A stretch of DNA of 64,000 nucleotides from Planctomycetaceae bacterium (GCA_018658605.1 JABHUV010000211.1:1-64000), one strand, 5' to 3'; shown: positions 53,547 to 63,554, counted from the first letter of the stretch. Notes: a model not told the origin generated them from the sequence alone. A program made the numbers and translations.

Positions 53547-54779
53547 TTAAAATGTGAACGGGATGTTCCCCAAACGTTCGAGTGTTTCTTGCAACAATGC
53601 CTGCTCTGCTTCTTCTCCATCAGCAACATAGGTGACAGAGAATCGCAAATAGCTGCCAGCATTATCCCAGGGCACAGTCACGATCCCGTGTTCGGTAATT
53701 AAATATTGACACGCTTCTTCGGCATTGGCAAAAGAGGGCCCATTTTCAACACCTGTAGGAGAAGAAGTATAAAGGAAATACGAACCACCGGGCATCGAGC
53801 ATTGAAAGCCACAAGTACTCAGTGCGGTGACTAGATTCGTCATTCGCCGCCGATATTTCTCGCGGACGCTCGAAGGGATGGTTTCATCGTCGAGCGCAGC
53901 TGCGGCCGCTTTTTGGATGGCAATAAACTGACCGCTATCACAGTTGTCTTTCACGTCGGCAAACGCTCGGACTAACAAAGGATTCCCGCAGACCCAGCCT
54001 ATTCTCCAGCCGATCATGTCAAACCCTTTGGACATAGAATGGATTTCGATACCAACGTCGCGTGCTCCTGGTGTTTCTAGGAAGCTAGTTGGCTTACCGG
54101 TAAACGTTAACATTATATGAGCAGCGTCTTGGACAACGACGATTTGATGTTGCTTTGCAAATTCAACCACTTCGGCATAAAACGCTGCGGTCGCAAGTTT
54201 ACCAGTAGGACTATTGGGATAGTTTATGACGAGCAATTTGGCCCGCTGTAAAATATCAACTGGAATTGATTGCAGATCGGGTAAAAAGTCGTTTTCCACA
54301 AGCAGTGGTAATTCATGAACTTCGCCGCCGTAGTATTTTGTATGCGTCCCTGCAACTGGATAGCCAGGTACGGTCATTAACGTGATATCGCCTGGGTTAA
54401 TAAAGCAGGTTGGGATCATCGAAAGTGCCGTTTTAGAACCGATGCAGTGATTAATTTCTGAATCAGGATCTAGTCTTACATCAAATTCACGTTGCATGAA
54501 ACGTGCGACTGCTGCTTTGAATTCTGGAACACCGTTGTCCGCGTACCCTCTATTTTCGAGCAGGTGGATTTCTTCCCCCATGACTTGCCGGACAGATTGT
54601 GCTGCAATATTATCGTTTTCGCCGATGCCAAAATCGAGCAATTTACGGTCTGGTCGATCCGCCATTGCTTGTCGTTTAGCCCGTTTTATTTTTTCAAACT
54701 TATAGATTTCGGTATCTTTGCCATAGTGAATACCGCCAATGCGGTCGGCAAATAATTGTTGAAAGTAGGGGTCGCTCAT
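53547..54779 (-). CDS. dapL: LL-diaminopimelate aminotransferase DapL
   Basis: The 410-residue product has the class I/II aminotransferase fold with HSMSKGFDMIGWRIGW (PLP lysine in SMSKG) and the early YADNGVPEFKAAVARFM. The N-terminal GENDNIAAQSVRQ and the VENDFLPDL and NYPNSPTG stretches fit DapL, which makes LL-diaminopimelate directly from tetrahydrodipicolinate. DapL is typical of Planctomycetes, Chlamydiae, Spirochaetes and plants. DAP then feeds peptidoglycan and lysine synthesis. ATG at 54779. Gene convergent with lptB. Confidence 0.92.
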   Translation of the reverse strand: MSDPYFQQLFADRIGGIHYGKDTEIYKFEKIKRAKRQAMADRPDRKLLDFGIGENDNIAAQSVRQVMGEEIHLLENRGYADNGVPEFKAAVARFMQREFDVRLDPDSEINHCIGSKTALSMIPTCFINPGDITLMTVPGYPVAGTHTKYYGGEVHELPLLVENDFLPDLQSIPVDILQRAKLLVINYPNSPTGKLATAAFYAEVVEFAKQHQIVVVQDAAHIMLTFTGKPTSFLETPGARDVGIEIHSMSKGFDMIGWRIGWVCGNPLLVRAFADVKDNCDSGQFIAIQKAAAAALDDETIPSSVREKYRRRMTNLVTALSTCGFQCSMPGGSYFLYTSSPTGVENGPSFANAEEACQYLITEHGIVTVPWDNAGSYLRFSVTYVADGEEAEQALLQETLERLGNIPFTF

Positions 54780-54896
54780 GATTTAGTTTCAAAGTAACAA
54801 ACAAAAGTTGCAAAAGGAAAATCGTATATTTACCCTAATGTAAAAAAGACGAATCGACAACCGTTTGGCGATTGATCTGCAAGGCATTAGAAACCT

Positions 54897-56327
54897 CTAT
54901 AATAGATGGCGAGCTTTTATTTCGAGATATTGATTAATGATCGGTGTGGTCATATCTTCTGGGAAGACATCCATCGCAAACGCACCGCGATGGGTGAGCG
55001 TATTTAAAACATCATGCCGCCAATTTAAAATCTGTGCGGCTGCCGCGGCGTTGTAGAGACTCTTTGTTTGCTCGGCTTCATCAAAGATATGATGGTCTCG
55101 TAGCATCACGCTAATGGCCAAGTGACGTCGTGAAACCGTTTGCATATATTGAACAACTTGCTGAGAATTAACTTCGTCCACGACGTTCGTAATTAAGACA
55201 ACGAGAGCTCGTTTGTTGCAACGGTTTGCCAAATAAAGGAATGCTTCATCATAGCGTGATTCCACCATACGGGGAAATTGATTAAACGAGGCGTGTAACA
55301 GTTGATTCATTTGACTCATACCTGACCGCGGCGGCACAAAGCAGTGAATTTTATCAGAGAAGCAAATTAATCCAACGGAATCCCCTTTGGATAATGCTAC
55401 GTGACTAAGCATCAACATGGAGTTCAACGCATGGTCGACGAAAGTCATGTCGGCGGATTCATTTGTCATCATGCGGCCACAGTCAATCAGAAATATGATT
55501 CGTTGACTTTGTGTGTTTTGATAATCTTGCACGATCAACTTGTTGTGTCGTGCGGTGCTACGCCAATTGATATTTCGATAATGGTCATCGCGGGTATATT
55601 CACGGAGTCGTTCAAATTCGTTGTCTTGCCCAACTTTTCGAGTACGACGGACGCCCAAAAGATTTAAACGATTTGTCCGAGCTAGCAGTGCGTAATGTGA
55701 AAGCTGATGTAAGTCTGGGTAGACGTGGATTTGAGTTTTTATGGGGACGGTTAAATGTCGCACCCAAAAACCAAATAGACTGCGACTACGGACATGAATG
55801 CACTGTAAATTGAACTGTCCGCGTTTCGTTGGTTTGAACGAATAGTGAAATTCTTTTGTTTCGCGACTGCCAATGGAGGTGCGAAAAATTGACTCTGCGA
55901 CTTCGAACGTCTCGGGTAAATCATCCAAAAGTGTTAATCGTAAACGACGAGTTGATTCATTAATCATACGAAAGGCAACGTCGGAGTTCTTGACGATGGA
56001 AGCAACCTTGTTGTGGTGCCGCTCGGCTCGTAAGGTAGAAGTTGACGGCAAGGTGAACAAGTCTAATAGTGAGCAAACTAAAATTAAAGCGTCGGCTACC
56101 AAGGCAGGCACAAGCCAAGAAGCATTAAACATGATGCCTGCAGTTAGGACGGTCGGAATTAGAAGTGCCATCGGATAGACAACGTATGGGTATACTTTGC
56201 GGCGAGCCACAATAATTAACGGTATAGTGAGCGCAACAAGCACTAGCCAAGGAAACATCTGGATGAACTCCAATTGTTCCTGTAGTTGTTCGGCTTGTTG
56301 TTGAGTAGTTTCCAATGGTTTTTTCAA
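54897..56327 (-). CDS. DUF58 / von Willebrand factor-A-like protein
   Basis: The 476-residue product has an N-terminal pair of hydrophobic helices (about residues 27-45 and 51-90) and then a soluble domain. The DUF58 signature is GQDNEFERLREYTRDDHYRNINWRSTARHNKLIVQDYQ, with the vWA-like strand RIIFLIDCGRMM further on. DUF58 proteins usually pair with MoxR ATPases, as here (gene at 56378). The start is TTG at 56327 with no clear ribosome site. It is the last gene of the minus-strand MoxR cluster. Confidence 0.85.
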   Translation of the reverse strand: MKKPLETTQQQAEQLQEQLEFIQMFPWLVLVALTIPLIIVARRKVYPYVVYPMALLIPTVLTAGIMFNASWLVPALVADALILVCSLLDLFTLPSTSTLRAERHHNKVASIVKNSDVAFRMINESTRRLRLTLLDDLPETFEVAESIFRTSIGSRETKEFHYSFKPTKRGQFNLQCIHVRSRSLFGFWVRHLTVPIKTQIHVYPDLHQLSHYALLARTNRLNLLGVRRTRKVGQDNEFERLREYTRDDHYRNINWRSTARHNKLIVQDYQNTQSQRIIFLIDCGRMMTNESADMTFVDHALNSMLMLSHVALSKGDSVGLICFSDKIHCFVPPRSGMSQMNQLLHASFNQFPRMVESRYDEAFLYLANRCNKRALVVLITNVVDEVNSQQVVQYMQTVSRRHLAISVMLRDHHIFDEAEQTKSLYNAAAAAQILNWRHDVLNTLTHRGAFAMDVFPEDMTTPIINQYLEIKARHLL

Positions 56328-56377
56328 AAGTGTGTGTGGTTAGCGTTGCTTTTACTATTGGCGCTGTCGGCAATGAT

Positions 56378-57610
56378 CTATATGCGAGGTACTTCGACAG
56401 TGCGAATCATATCCGTGAGTATTTGATCGACTTCCTGCCCTTCGACTTCGGCTTCGGCTGTTAAGATGACTCGGTGTCTTAAAACAGGTAACGTGATTTG
56501 TACAACATCATCGGGAATGGCGTAGTCTCGACCCTGGAACGCGGCTAACGTCCGTGCACCTTGCATTAGTGCGAGCCCCGCTCGAGGTGAAGCTCCCATA
56601 TAGATTTGAGGCCAATTCCTCGTTACTCGCACAATTCGATTGATGTAATCCACCAAAGCATCGTCAATCGTTACTGCGCCATTTTGTTTAATCGCCTCGT
56701 TGATTTCCTCAGGTGTTGTTACCGTTTCGATTTCAGTTTGTAACCGATCAGAAATGTTTTCTTGCCGACTATGCATTTTCAATATGTCTGCCTCTTGAGC
56801 AGCGCTAGGATAATTAACGATTAGTTTCATCATGAATCGATCGAGCTGAGCTTCTGGCAGGTTATAAGTTCCCTCTTGCTCAACGGGGTTTTGTGTAGCA
56901 ATGACGATAAATGGGGGCGCGATTGGATAGCTAGTACCGTCGACTGTGACACGATGCTCTTGCATGATTTCTAGTAATGCGGCATGCGTTTTAGCAGGCG
57001 AGCGATTGATTTCATCGGCGAGCAGCAATTGAGTGAAAACGGGGCCGGGGTGGAACTTGAATTCCTGTGTTTTCATATTAAAAACAGGCGCTCCGGTCAC
57101 GTCCGATGGCATCAAGTCAGCGGTAAATTGAATTCGGCCAAAGTCACAGCCCAAGGCATGACCAAGCACGCGCACGAACAACGTCTTTCCAAGTCCAGGC
57201 ACACTTTCTATCAATACATGGCCGCTGGAGAAAAGTGATACCAGTGTCCCTAGTACCAACTCATCCTGCCCAATAAATATTTTGCTCACTTGCTCGGTCA
57301 ATTTGAGAAACAACTTTCGCGTGGGCGTCATTTCACCGGTATGTTCCGTTGTTTCAATAGACATCTTGCCGATGGACTGTTCAATGTCCTTGTCCACCAC
57401 AACTGCGGGTGGCGCCATCGAGACAGCCGCCGCCGCGGCTGCAGGTGCTAACGGCTGGGCGGCCAGCGGTGTAAGTGCCATGGTTTGAGGTGCGTTAGGC
57501 AGGGGAATTACCGTTTGGCAACTGGGACACTGTACTTGAGGTCCCGCAAATGCAGGGGGCAGGCTCAACGGCTGAGAACAAGATGGGCAGTTGAAGGTCA
57601 TGGAATTCAT
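56378..57610 (-). CDS. MoxR-type AAA+ ATPase with N-terminal zinc ribbon
   Basis: The 410-residue product begins with a zinc ribbon (C8/C11 in FNCPSC and C28/C31 in VQCPSC) and an alanine- and proline-rich linker. The MoxR ATPase follows: Walker A SVPGLGKT, Walker B LLLADEINRSPAKTHAALLEIMQEHRV and the sensor NPVEQEGTYNLPEAQLDRFM. MoxR proteins act as chaperones for maturation of vWA-containing partners; the DUF58 gene beside it is the expected partner. The zinc ribbon is an addition to the usual 320-residue form. An ATG at 57601 is an alternative start. Confidence 0.9.
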   Translation of the reverse strand: MNSMTFNCPSCSQPLSLPPAFAGPQVQCPSCQTVIPLPNAPQTMALTPLAAQPLAPAAAAAAVSMAPPAVVVDKDIEQSIGKMSIETTEHTGEMTPTRKLFLKLTEQVSKIFIGQDELVLGTLVSLFSSGHVLIESVPGLGKTLFVRVLGHALGCDFGRIQFTADLMPSDVTGAPVFNMKTQEFKFHPGPVFTQLLLADEINRSPAKTHAALLEIMQEHRVTVDGTSYPIAPPFIVIATQNPVEQEGTYNLPEAQLDRFMMKLIVNYPSAAQEADILKMHSRQENISDRLQTEIETVTTPEEINEAIKQNGAVTIDDALVDYINRIVRVTRNWPQIYMGASPRAGLALMQGARTLAAFQGRDYAIPDDVVQITLPVLRHRVILTAEAEVEGQEVDQILTDMIRTVEVPRI

Positions 57611-57637
57611 AGTGGTCTTTCTCTATAGTCGCCGAAG

Positions 57638-58912
57638 TTAGTACGGTTTCTTCTTCTGTTGTTGAGGTTTGTAGGTTTCGCTTTGATGTGCTCGCTGTTG
57701 GTATTGAGATACACAATTGCGGGCGTATGTTTCATTGCCGCTGCGTCGCATCAGGTTGCCTAATGCATGAATATGTCGCCCAAAGTTTGCGACGGATTGT
57801 TTTCTGGTTTTGTCGTTAATCGTTGTTGTTAGTCCAAAAGCCGTTTTGGCTTTTCCGAAAATTGGATATCTAAAAAAACAATACACAATTCCGACTACGA
57901 TGAGGTGCATGAGGATGAAGCCAAACGGCCATGACTGCAAGATAGTGAGAATGCTTGGTGGTAAAGGTGGAGCTGGATCATTCGTTATCACCGGAACGTT
58001 TTCTGAATCGTCGTAATCGCTTTCAAGAAAACAGACAACGCGTTTTTTTGGGCATTGTCGTATCATGGTGGCCGCAAGTTTGCGGTGTTCATGATTTACG
58101 AGCGGCACGTTTAGTAAGAACGAACCATTAACGACAGCATAGATTTTACTTCGATAAAAAATCTGACTCGTTATCTCCGTTACGATTGGGATGCCGTTGC
58201 TGTGTAGTTTAATATCGTAGTCGTACGTTGAAGATACTGCTGGCTGATCGATTGTTCCTGTGAAGTCCAAAAACCCTTGGACGCGCAGATGGAATTTTCC
58301 ATTTTCCGTTCCAGCCAGCCACGCAGGATCGCCCTCGAGGCTTTTAATTGTCTTGACCGTTGAGTCGGCGTTCATTGTGAACCAGCCACAATCTTCCCCA
58401 TCTTCGAGTTGCATTCGTTTTACTTGAAAAGCTCCCCACACATCGAGCATTTTGAGAGCGAGCAATATCTTTTCATCGTCAGTGGCATCCTTGGTGACTT
58501 CGACCCAATAGTCCATTGTCGCATCGTAATCGCGACCAATAAAAATAAAGGTGCGATCTGGTTTAGCACTTAACCATTGCTCAATCGCTTCGACTTCTGC
58601 TTCGCCGGGCAAGCGGTAGCTATCCGGTGCCCAAACAATTACGTCCGCTCGACGAGTAGGTGTACCGAGGATGCGAGAATAAAAAATTTCCGACCCCGCA
58701 TTCCTAAACATATCCGCCAATACTCCTGTACCATTTATGCTGTACGCACCCTCGGATTGATTGCCTTCGCCATAAGTGCGGTCAATATCGTCTTCATCCT
58801 GAGCGATAGTGATACTGGTGAAGATGTTGATTGTTAAAATGACCAATACGATCGAGAGTCGATTTTTAATATTGCTGCGATTGATAAAACTGGTGCGGGG
58901 ATATTGATTCAT
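57638..58912 (-). CDS. DUF4350 domain membrane protein
   Basis: The 424-residue product has a signal-type segment (about 22-38) and then the DUF4350-like region beginning GVLADMFRNAGSEIFYSRIL and WAPDSYRLPGEAEVEAIEQWL, where DUF4350 has its small Rossmann-like fold. A hydrophobic segment lies near residue 335 (WPFGFILMHLIVVGIVYCFF). ATG at 58912 is chosen because it overlaps the stop of the DUF4129 gene by 4 nt (ATGA). The DUF4350 family is found with MoxR/DUF58/DUF4129 genes, as here. Function unproven. Confidence 0.8.
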   Translation of the reverse strand: MNQYPRTSFINRSNIKNRLSIVLVILTINIFTSITIAQDEDDIDRTYGEGNQSEGAYSINGTGVLADMFRNAGSEIFYSRILGTPTRRADVIVWAPDSYRLPGEAEVEAIEQWLSAKPDRTFIFIGRDYDATMDYWVEVTKDATDDEKILLALKMLDVWGAFQVKRMQLEDGEDCGWFTMNADSTVKTIKSLEGDPAWLAGTENGKFHLRVQGFLDFTGTIDQPAVSSTYDYDIKLHSNGIPIVTEITSQIFYRSKIYAVVNGSFLLNVPLVNHEHRKLAATMIRQCPKKRVVCFLESDYDDSENVPVITNDPAPPLPPSILTILQSWPFGFILMHLIVVGIVYCFFRYPIFGKAKTAFGLTTTINDKTRKQSVANFGRHIHALGNLMRRSGNETYARNCVSQYQQRAHQSETYKPQQQKKKPY

Positions 58913-59991
58913 GCTCGCACTCCTGTGGTCGGAGTGGGTTGACTGAGAGCGCGGAAAATATCGACATTGCCCCAGCATTGTTGGAATTGAGATTGGGTCA
59001 GATCGTGGTTCCCGAAAAAGACATCCTCAAAAGCGCGGACGGTCAGTCGCAGAGTATCCTGCAGTTGATTGTGGCCGGTTACTTCGCGCAGATATTGATG
59101 ATTTGTTTTGCCTCGCGTCAGTCGTATAAGATTGTTTTTGTCGAGTTGAATAAGCTTGTAGCTGAACAAATAGATGATTGCTTGATTGTAGTCGCCGTTG
59201 TCATAGCATTCTCGGACACGATCGAGCAAGTTCTTAAATGCTGGATTAAGTTGGACCGGTAGTTCCTCTAAGCGGTCTTCCTCGGATAAATCGCTCGGTC
59301 TCGAAGGTAAACCAGGGTCTTTATTTGTTTGTTCACGGTTGATAATAGCCCAGACGATTAAGCCAATAACACCAATGACGAGTACAGCAAGGATTCCCCA
59401 AAAAATAACTTCAACAAGCCCGGCAGCACCTTCAAAAAAGTCGAGATCAGGAGTCCATTCGCTACTGCGTTGCGCCGGAGGCGATGCAGATGAATTTCCG
59501 CTAGAGGGGTCGAGTCCACCATCAGAGGAAGAACCGTTGCCCTGCGGGCTATTCGGATTGGCTTGGCCATTACCCCCAGAATTTGCCTCGGCCTCCTCAC
59601 CTAATTTGTTAATGTATTCTTCCCATTTATCTAAAAACGATTCGGAGTCAAAGTCTGCATCGAATTCTCCCATATCCGGTGCTGGCATATCACCGAAATC
59701 CATATCGCCAAAATCCATGTCTTCGAGGCCTTTAAGCATTTCCTCGATGTTCTGTTCACTTTGTTCTAAGCGTTCTCGTAGTCGCTGCATCCACTCAGTA
59801 TCAAGTGGGATTCGCTTTAATACGTCATGTTGTTCGTCATACCAAGGAAAAGGTGTCTCGCGTTGCAAAGCACGCTTTCCAGATTCGACGGATGTATCGT
59901 GTTGAGCTAGGGAGTCGTGAGGGTGTCCTAAGGCAATGAATACGTAGACTGATAGGATGCAGAGAGGTGACAGCATTGAATGTAGTTTCAT
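58909..59991 (-). CDS. DUF4129 membrane protein
   Basis: The 360-residue product has a signal peptide (about 1-29), a long acidic and low-complexity stretch (about 90-185), one hydrophobic segment (near 195-216) and the C-terminal DUF4129 domain. That domain contains LLDRVRECYDNGDYNQAIIYLFSYKLIQLDK and LTRGKTNHQYLREVTG. The helical DUF4129 domain often sits near transglutaminase, MoxR and DUF58 genes. Function unproven. ATGA overlap with the DUF4350 gene. The next gene upstream begins after a 17-nt gap. Confidence 0.82.
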   Translation of the reverse strand: MKLHSMLSPLCILSVYVFIALGHPHDSLAQHDTSVESGKRALQRETPFPWYDEQHDVLKRIPLDTEWMQRLRERLEQSEQNIEEMLKGLEDMDFGDMDFGDMPAPDMGEFDADFDSESFLDKWEEYINKLGEEAEANSGGNGQANPNSPQGNGSSSDGGLDPSSGNSSASPPAQRSSEWTPDLDFFEGAAGLVEVIFWGILAVLVIGVIGLIVWAIINREQTNKDPGLPSRPSDLSEEDRLEELPVQLNPAFKNLLDRVRECYDNGDYNQAIIYLFSYKLIQLDKNNLIRLTRGKTNHQYLREVTGHNQLQDTLRLTVRAFEDVFFGNHDLTQSQFQQCWGNVDIFRALSQPTPTTGVRA

Positions 59992-60008
59992 AATTACCCG
60001 CCTTTCCG

Positions 60009-60965
60009 TTACCAGTTTGTGCCCAGTGGTTGCCGTTGTTTGATCCGCATAGCTTCACTGCGAATTTTTAATTCCGCTTCCCATCCCTCTAATAATATAC
60101 GGGTGTCGAGGTAGTTGAGAAATCGTACGACCGATGTGTAGAGTACCGCAAGCCAGCAAGCAATTGGAAAGATCCAGCGAGCGGTTAAATCGAGATGTTC
60201 CATGGTTCCTGTTTCGGTAAACAGGTTAACAGAAAGGAAGGTTAGACAGCCGTGCAAGCAAATTGCCAAACAACAGCCAACGACTAATCCGTATATTGAC
60301 CGCCCAAATACATTACCACCAACGGTTGTATGAAGCATGCGACTGCGTTGTTTTAAGGACATTTTGCTAGTCGACTCAGCAGCGGATTGTTCGAGCAGAA
60401 TGATTTCCAAAATGAACGGTCTAGCAGCACGCACCCAAATAAATACGAAGAATGTGATCATTATGCCCGCTAAAATAAATCCGCGGGTTATGCTGTCCGG
60501 TGTCTTCATTAATGCGGTGAGCAGGACGATAAATAGAACACCACGTTTCAGCCCTAGGCTACCAAAAATGGTCCCAGTGTTTTTAAGGCCTATTTTAATA
60601 ATACTTGAGAGGGTTGGCGCTTCGTTAAAAATTAACTTACCTAACATGACGGTCGACAAGATTGAGGCTAAAGGAGCCTCAATAATGATCAAAATTACTT
60701 GTAAGACGAGAAACGTTTTGTAGCTAATGTCTGACGACGTATAGGTTTCTTCGACGATCGAAGTCCGCATTTGGAAAGCTAGGTTGTAGTCCAATGTGAG
60801 GATATGTCCGATTAGCAGATTGTTAAGCACCAGCAGTGGTATGGCTATCATCGCAAAAGACAAAAAAATCTGGACGGGAAATCTGCAAATGACGTGTAGT
60901 GCAATATCAAGCAACTCGTTTTCATTGCGGTTGCGAATTTGAATATGAGTCTTATCTAATTGCAT
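60009..60965 (-). CDS. Multi-pass membrane protein of the MoxR cluster
   Basis: The 318-residue product has about six hydrophobic segments and no recognised family. Start ATG at 60965 is set by AAAGGAG (60972-60978 on this strand) 6 nt upstream. A longer frame to 61028 has no ribosome site. The gene overlaps the end of the SpoIIM-like gene by 14 nt. Between SpoIIM-like and DUF4129 genes it is a constant-looking part of the cluster; a channel or envelope role is possible. Confidence 0.7.
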   Translation of the reverse strand: MQLDKTHIQIRNRNENELLDIALHVICRFPVQIFLSFAMIAIPLLVLNNLLIGHILTLDYNLAFQMRTSIVEETYTSSDISYKTFLVLQVILIIIEAPLASILSTVMLGKLIFNEAPTLSSIIKIGLKNTGTIFGSLGLKRGVLFIVLLTALMKTPDSITRGFILAGIMITFFVFIWVRAARPFILEIILLEQSAAESTSKMSLKQRSRMLHTTVGGNVFGRSIYGLVVGCCLAICLHGCLTFLSVNLFTETGTMEHLDLTARWIFPIACWLAVLYTSVVRFLNYLDTRILLEGWEAELKIRSEAMRIKQRQPLGTNW

Positions 60966-61962
60966 ATTGTTCTCCTTTGACGATCCCCAAAGCAGATAGG
61001 AGACCCAAGACAATAATGTAAAATACAATAAAGACTGTCGAACTGATTGCTACTGTTGCTTTAAAAGAGTATGGAAGATCTGAGGGTGAAATAAAACCTT
61101 CGATAATCGCCGCAAAGAAAAAGAACAGAATTGATAATCCGATGACCGGAATGCAGCGGTGGCCAGCTTTTTGAAGCGAGGCTTTTCTAGTTAACCCATT
61201 GGTGTTGACCCAGGACAATCCAAGCCGCAAACCACCGGCCGCTGCGAGCACAATGGCCGTCAATTCAAAAGGTCCGTGTGCGGTTACGAATTCAAAGAAG
61301 TTATCAGTCATGAGAACATCCGGCCGAGCCATATAGCCGAAGATAGCACCTAGGAAGGCGGCATTAAACAACGTAGTCACGATGCCTGGGATTATTAGGA
61401 TGCCCGTGACAAAACAGACTAATCCGATTCCTGTATTGTGGTTGATGTAGAATCCAGCCATATCGGATTTCATTCCGATTCCGGATTCGGTTGACCCAAT
61501 CGGATTGGTATACATCGCTTCCAAACTAAGCAAAGCCTCTTCACCTACGATTTCCGTGTGATAATCTGGGAAATAGGTAGATTCAAAAGCGAGAAATGCG
61601 GACAACAAAAATGTGCCATAGAAAAATATTAACATAAACCAAAAATAGCGGTCCAGCAAAATCTGCCGCGGAGCATCAAATGTTAATACCATGATCCAAG
61701 CGGTGATTTGAAAACGACGAGTGCGGTAAAGTCGGCTATGTGCACGACCAACGAGCCGGTGCAAATATTCTACTGTGTCGGGTGGCAAATTATAGGAATC
61801 GGCTAAAGCCAAATCCGCACAAGCGCTGCGATACAGAGTGGCAAAGTCTGAAAGCCGCTCGGCTCCCAATTTTTTTGCAGATCTCCAATTGACTGTATCA
61901 CAGAGCTCGTCAAGTGCTTGCCATTGATGTTGTCGCTGGGCTAATAGGTCCGCTACTTTCAT
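60952..61962 (-). CDS. SpoIIM-like (DUF95) membrane protein
   Basis: The 336-residue product begins with the charged, helical MKVADLLAQRQHQWQALDELCD typical of the stage II sporulation protein M family, followed by about six hydrophobic segments. The middle GIGLVCFVTGILIIPGIVTTLFNAAFLGAIFGY and HGPFELTAIVLAAAGGLRLG are characteristic of the family. Sporulation is not implied; the family is widespread in non-spore-formers next to RDD and MoxR genes, as here. Four-nt overlap (ATGA) with the RDD gene. Confidence 0.85.
   Translation of the reverse strand: MKVADLLAQRQHQWQALDELCDTVNWRSAKKLGAERLSDFATLYRSACADLALADSYNLPPDTVEYLHRLVGRAHSRLYRTRRFQITAWIMVLTFDAPRQILLDRYFWFMLIFFYGTFLLSAFLAFESTYFPDYHTEIVGEEALLSLEAMYTNPIGSTESGIGMKSDMAGFYINHNTGIGLVCFVTGILIIPGIVTTLFNAAFLGAIFGYMARPDVLMTDNFFEFVTAHGPFELTAIVLAAAGGLRLGLSWVNTNGLTRKASLQKAGHRCIPVIGLSILFFFFAAIIEGFISPSDLPYSFKATVAISSTVFIVFYIIVLGLLSALGIVKGEQYAIR
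60972..60978 (-). promoter_or_regulatory. Shine-Dalgarno site deciding the membrane protein start
   Basis: AAAGGAG on the minus strand ends 6 nt before the ATG at 60965, the best ribosome site seen in this cluster. Confidence 0.7.
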
Positions 61963-62975
61963 AGAATATTACCTCGCGTTGGTGGCCTAGACGGAGGTGT
62001 TTGTCTGGGTGTAATTTGGGGAGCCAGAGGTTGAGTGATAGGTTGAGCCACGTTCTGTGGATAAGGGGATTGAGCGAATCCGAGGGGGTTGGTAGGTGCG
62101 ATGACTGCTAATGGAGATGTTAGTGGAACTTCGTCTTGGGCGTCTGAAACGAAGGCTCGGTAATATAATGCCTGTAGTAGCAGATCAGGGTTAATGTTTG
62201 GGTCAAGTTTGAGTTGTTTACATAATGGCTCAGCAAGATGGTTAGCAATTTCATTGCGCCGTTGTTGGGCCAAACGATTGCGTTGGTCGATAAAGTGAGC
62301 AAGCGCTTGAGACATGCCTTGGTCTGGTTTGAAATTTGCGGGTAACAGCGAAGCAATATGCAGTACGTTGGGGTGTCGCACATCATGCAACCCTTGCGTC
62401 GGTTGTTTTTGATCGACAATAACCATTGTGCCGGCAACGAGGTCCCCGAGCCGTTGGAAACGTTTGTTCAAACTCATGACGAGCAATCCAACCATAAATG
62501 TTGGGATGAACGACAATTGGAAAACCGGCGAGTTCCCCCAATTGATACCAAAGGCAGCGGGAGCAACTAAAGGAAACGTGTCGGCCATTCGCAGCATATT
62601 ACGTAGAACGGCTTGCATCGCATTCATCGGCTTGCCGTCGACCGTGACTGATCGTAAGCCGAGCATGCGTTTACCAGGAGTTTGGCCGTTCATGTAAATT
62701 TCGAATAGTATTCCATACATCCAGATGACAATGAGCTGGATAACTTGGAACATCGCGTGGCCAATCCCCCCCAATTGGTGATCGATGATGAGCGAAAGTA
62801 TATATAAGCCAAAGAGGATGGCAGTACGAATACCAATATCAATTAGAAAAGCAAAAGCTCGTTGAAATGGCCCTGCTACGTGATAGTCAAATGTGATGTT
62901 TTCGGGCGTGACGATTGAGATGGTGCCATCAATCGGATCAATGGCGTCTCGGATACCTCGGCTATCTTGCGTCAT
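61959..62975 (-). CDS. RDD family membrane protein
   Basis: The 338-residue product has the RDD domain at about residues 30-190: AGPFQRAFAFLIDIGIRTAILFG, NGQTPGKRMLGLRSVTVDGKPM and FQRLGDLVAGTMVIVDQK, with about three to four membrane helices. The C-terminal part is soluble, ending in a proline-rich tail (QPLAPQITPRQTPPSRPPTR). RDD proteins may be ion or small-molecule transporters; function is unproven. First gene of the minus-strand cluster that continues to DUF58. Confidence 0.85.
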   Translation of the reverse strand: MTQDSRGIRDAIDPIDGTISIVTPENITFDYHVAGPFQRAFAFLIDIGIRTAILFGLYILSLIIDHQLGGIGHAMFQVIQLIVIWMYGILFEIYMNGQTPGKRMLGLRSVTVDGKPMNAMQAVLRNMLRMADTFPLVAPAAFGINWGNSPVFQLSFIPTFMVGLLVMSLNKRFQRLGDLVAGTMVIVDQKQPTQGLHDVRHPNVLHIASLLPANFKPDQGMSQALAHFIDQRNRLAQQRRNEIANHLAEPLCKQLKLDPNINPDLLLQALYYRAFVSDAQDEVPLTSPLAVIAPTNPLGFAQSPYPQNVAQPITQPLAPQITPRQTPPSRPPTRGNIL

Positions 62976-63554
62976 GGATGCCTAGCGAGTGTGTATTATC
63001 GAAAAAACGATTTGATAAAGGGGAAATCAGTTAAATAATAACTGTCTAACTTCTATTAAATCATAACCAAAAAACAGCAATAGTTGGTTATCTTCTTACG
63101 ATAGCACATAATATTTATAGACACTAAAAAAGTCCTTTATGATTAGGCTACCGCAGATATCACGAGGTGTATAACATTATTGATTTGGCTCCGCTGGCAT
63201 AGTATTAGATTGCCTTATTTTAGAGCGATGCTGGCTACTTAAAGCCGACATTAGTGCCGGAAAAATATCGCAGAGAAAAGTTGGTTTTTATGATGAATAT
63301 GTGGTTCAACGAGTCGAGTTGAGGTGGTAGATTTCAAGTATTCATGTGTAAAATTTGCATTAGTTTAGTTTATATTTTTTAATGGATGCTAACTGCAAAA
63401 CAAAAAATAGAAATTGTCGATTGCTGACTTGAGATTGCGATGATTGTAAGCATTACTAATTCTATTTCCCACCTCTATTATCTCTAATTTTGAATTGCGT
63501 ATTCTGTTCGTACTAACACCTCACGTTCAATAATAATCTAAGAGCTCAGCAAAA
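62976..63554. other. Divergent gene-free AT-rich region
   Basis: 579 nt between the RDD gene (minus) and korA (plus). I see no gene. ATAACCAA at 63063-63070 and TTGGTTAT at 63084-63091 form a perfect 8-bp inverted repeat with a 13-nt loop, and the rest is AT rich. Promoters for both sides should lie here, but no clear -35/-10 pair was found. Confidence 0.5.

Noticed and set aside
59339..59905. Plus-strand open frame of 188 codons opposite the DUF4129 gene
   Set aside because: Serine- and proline-rich shadow of the low-complexity acidic stretch; the minus-strand frame has a clear family domain.
60337..60723. Plus-strand open frame of 128 codons
   Set aside because: Shadow of the minus-strand membrane protein gene with a strong ribosome site.
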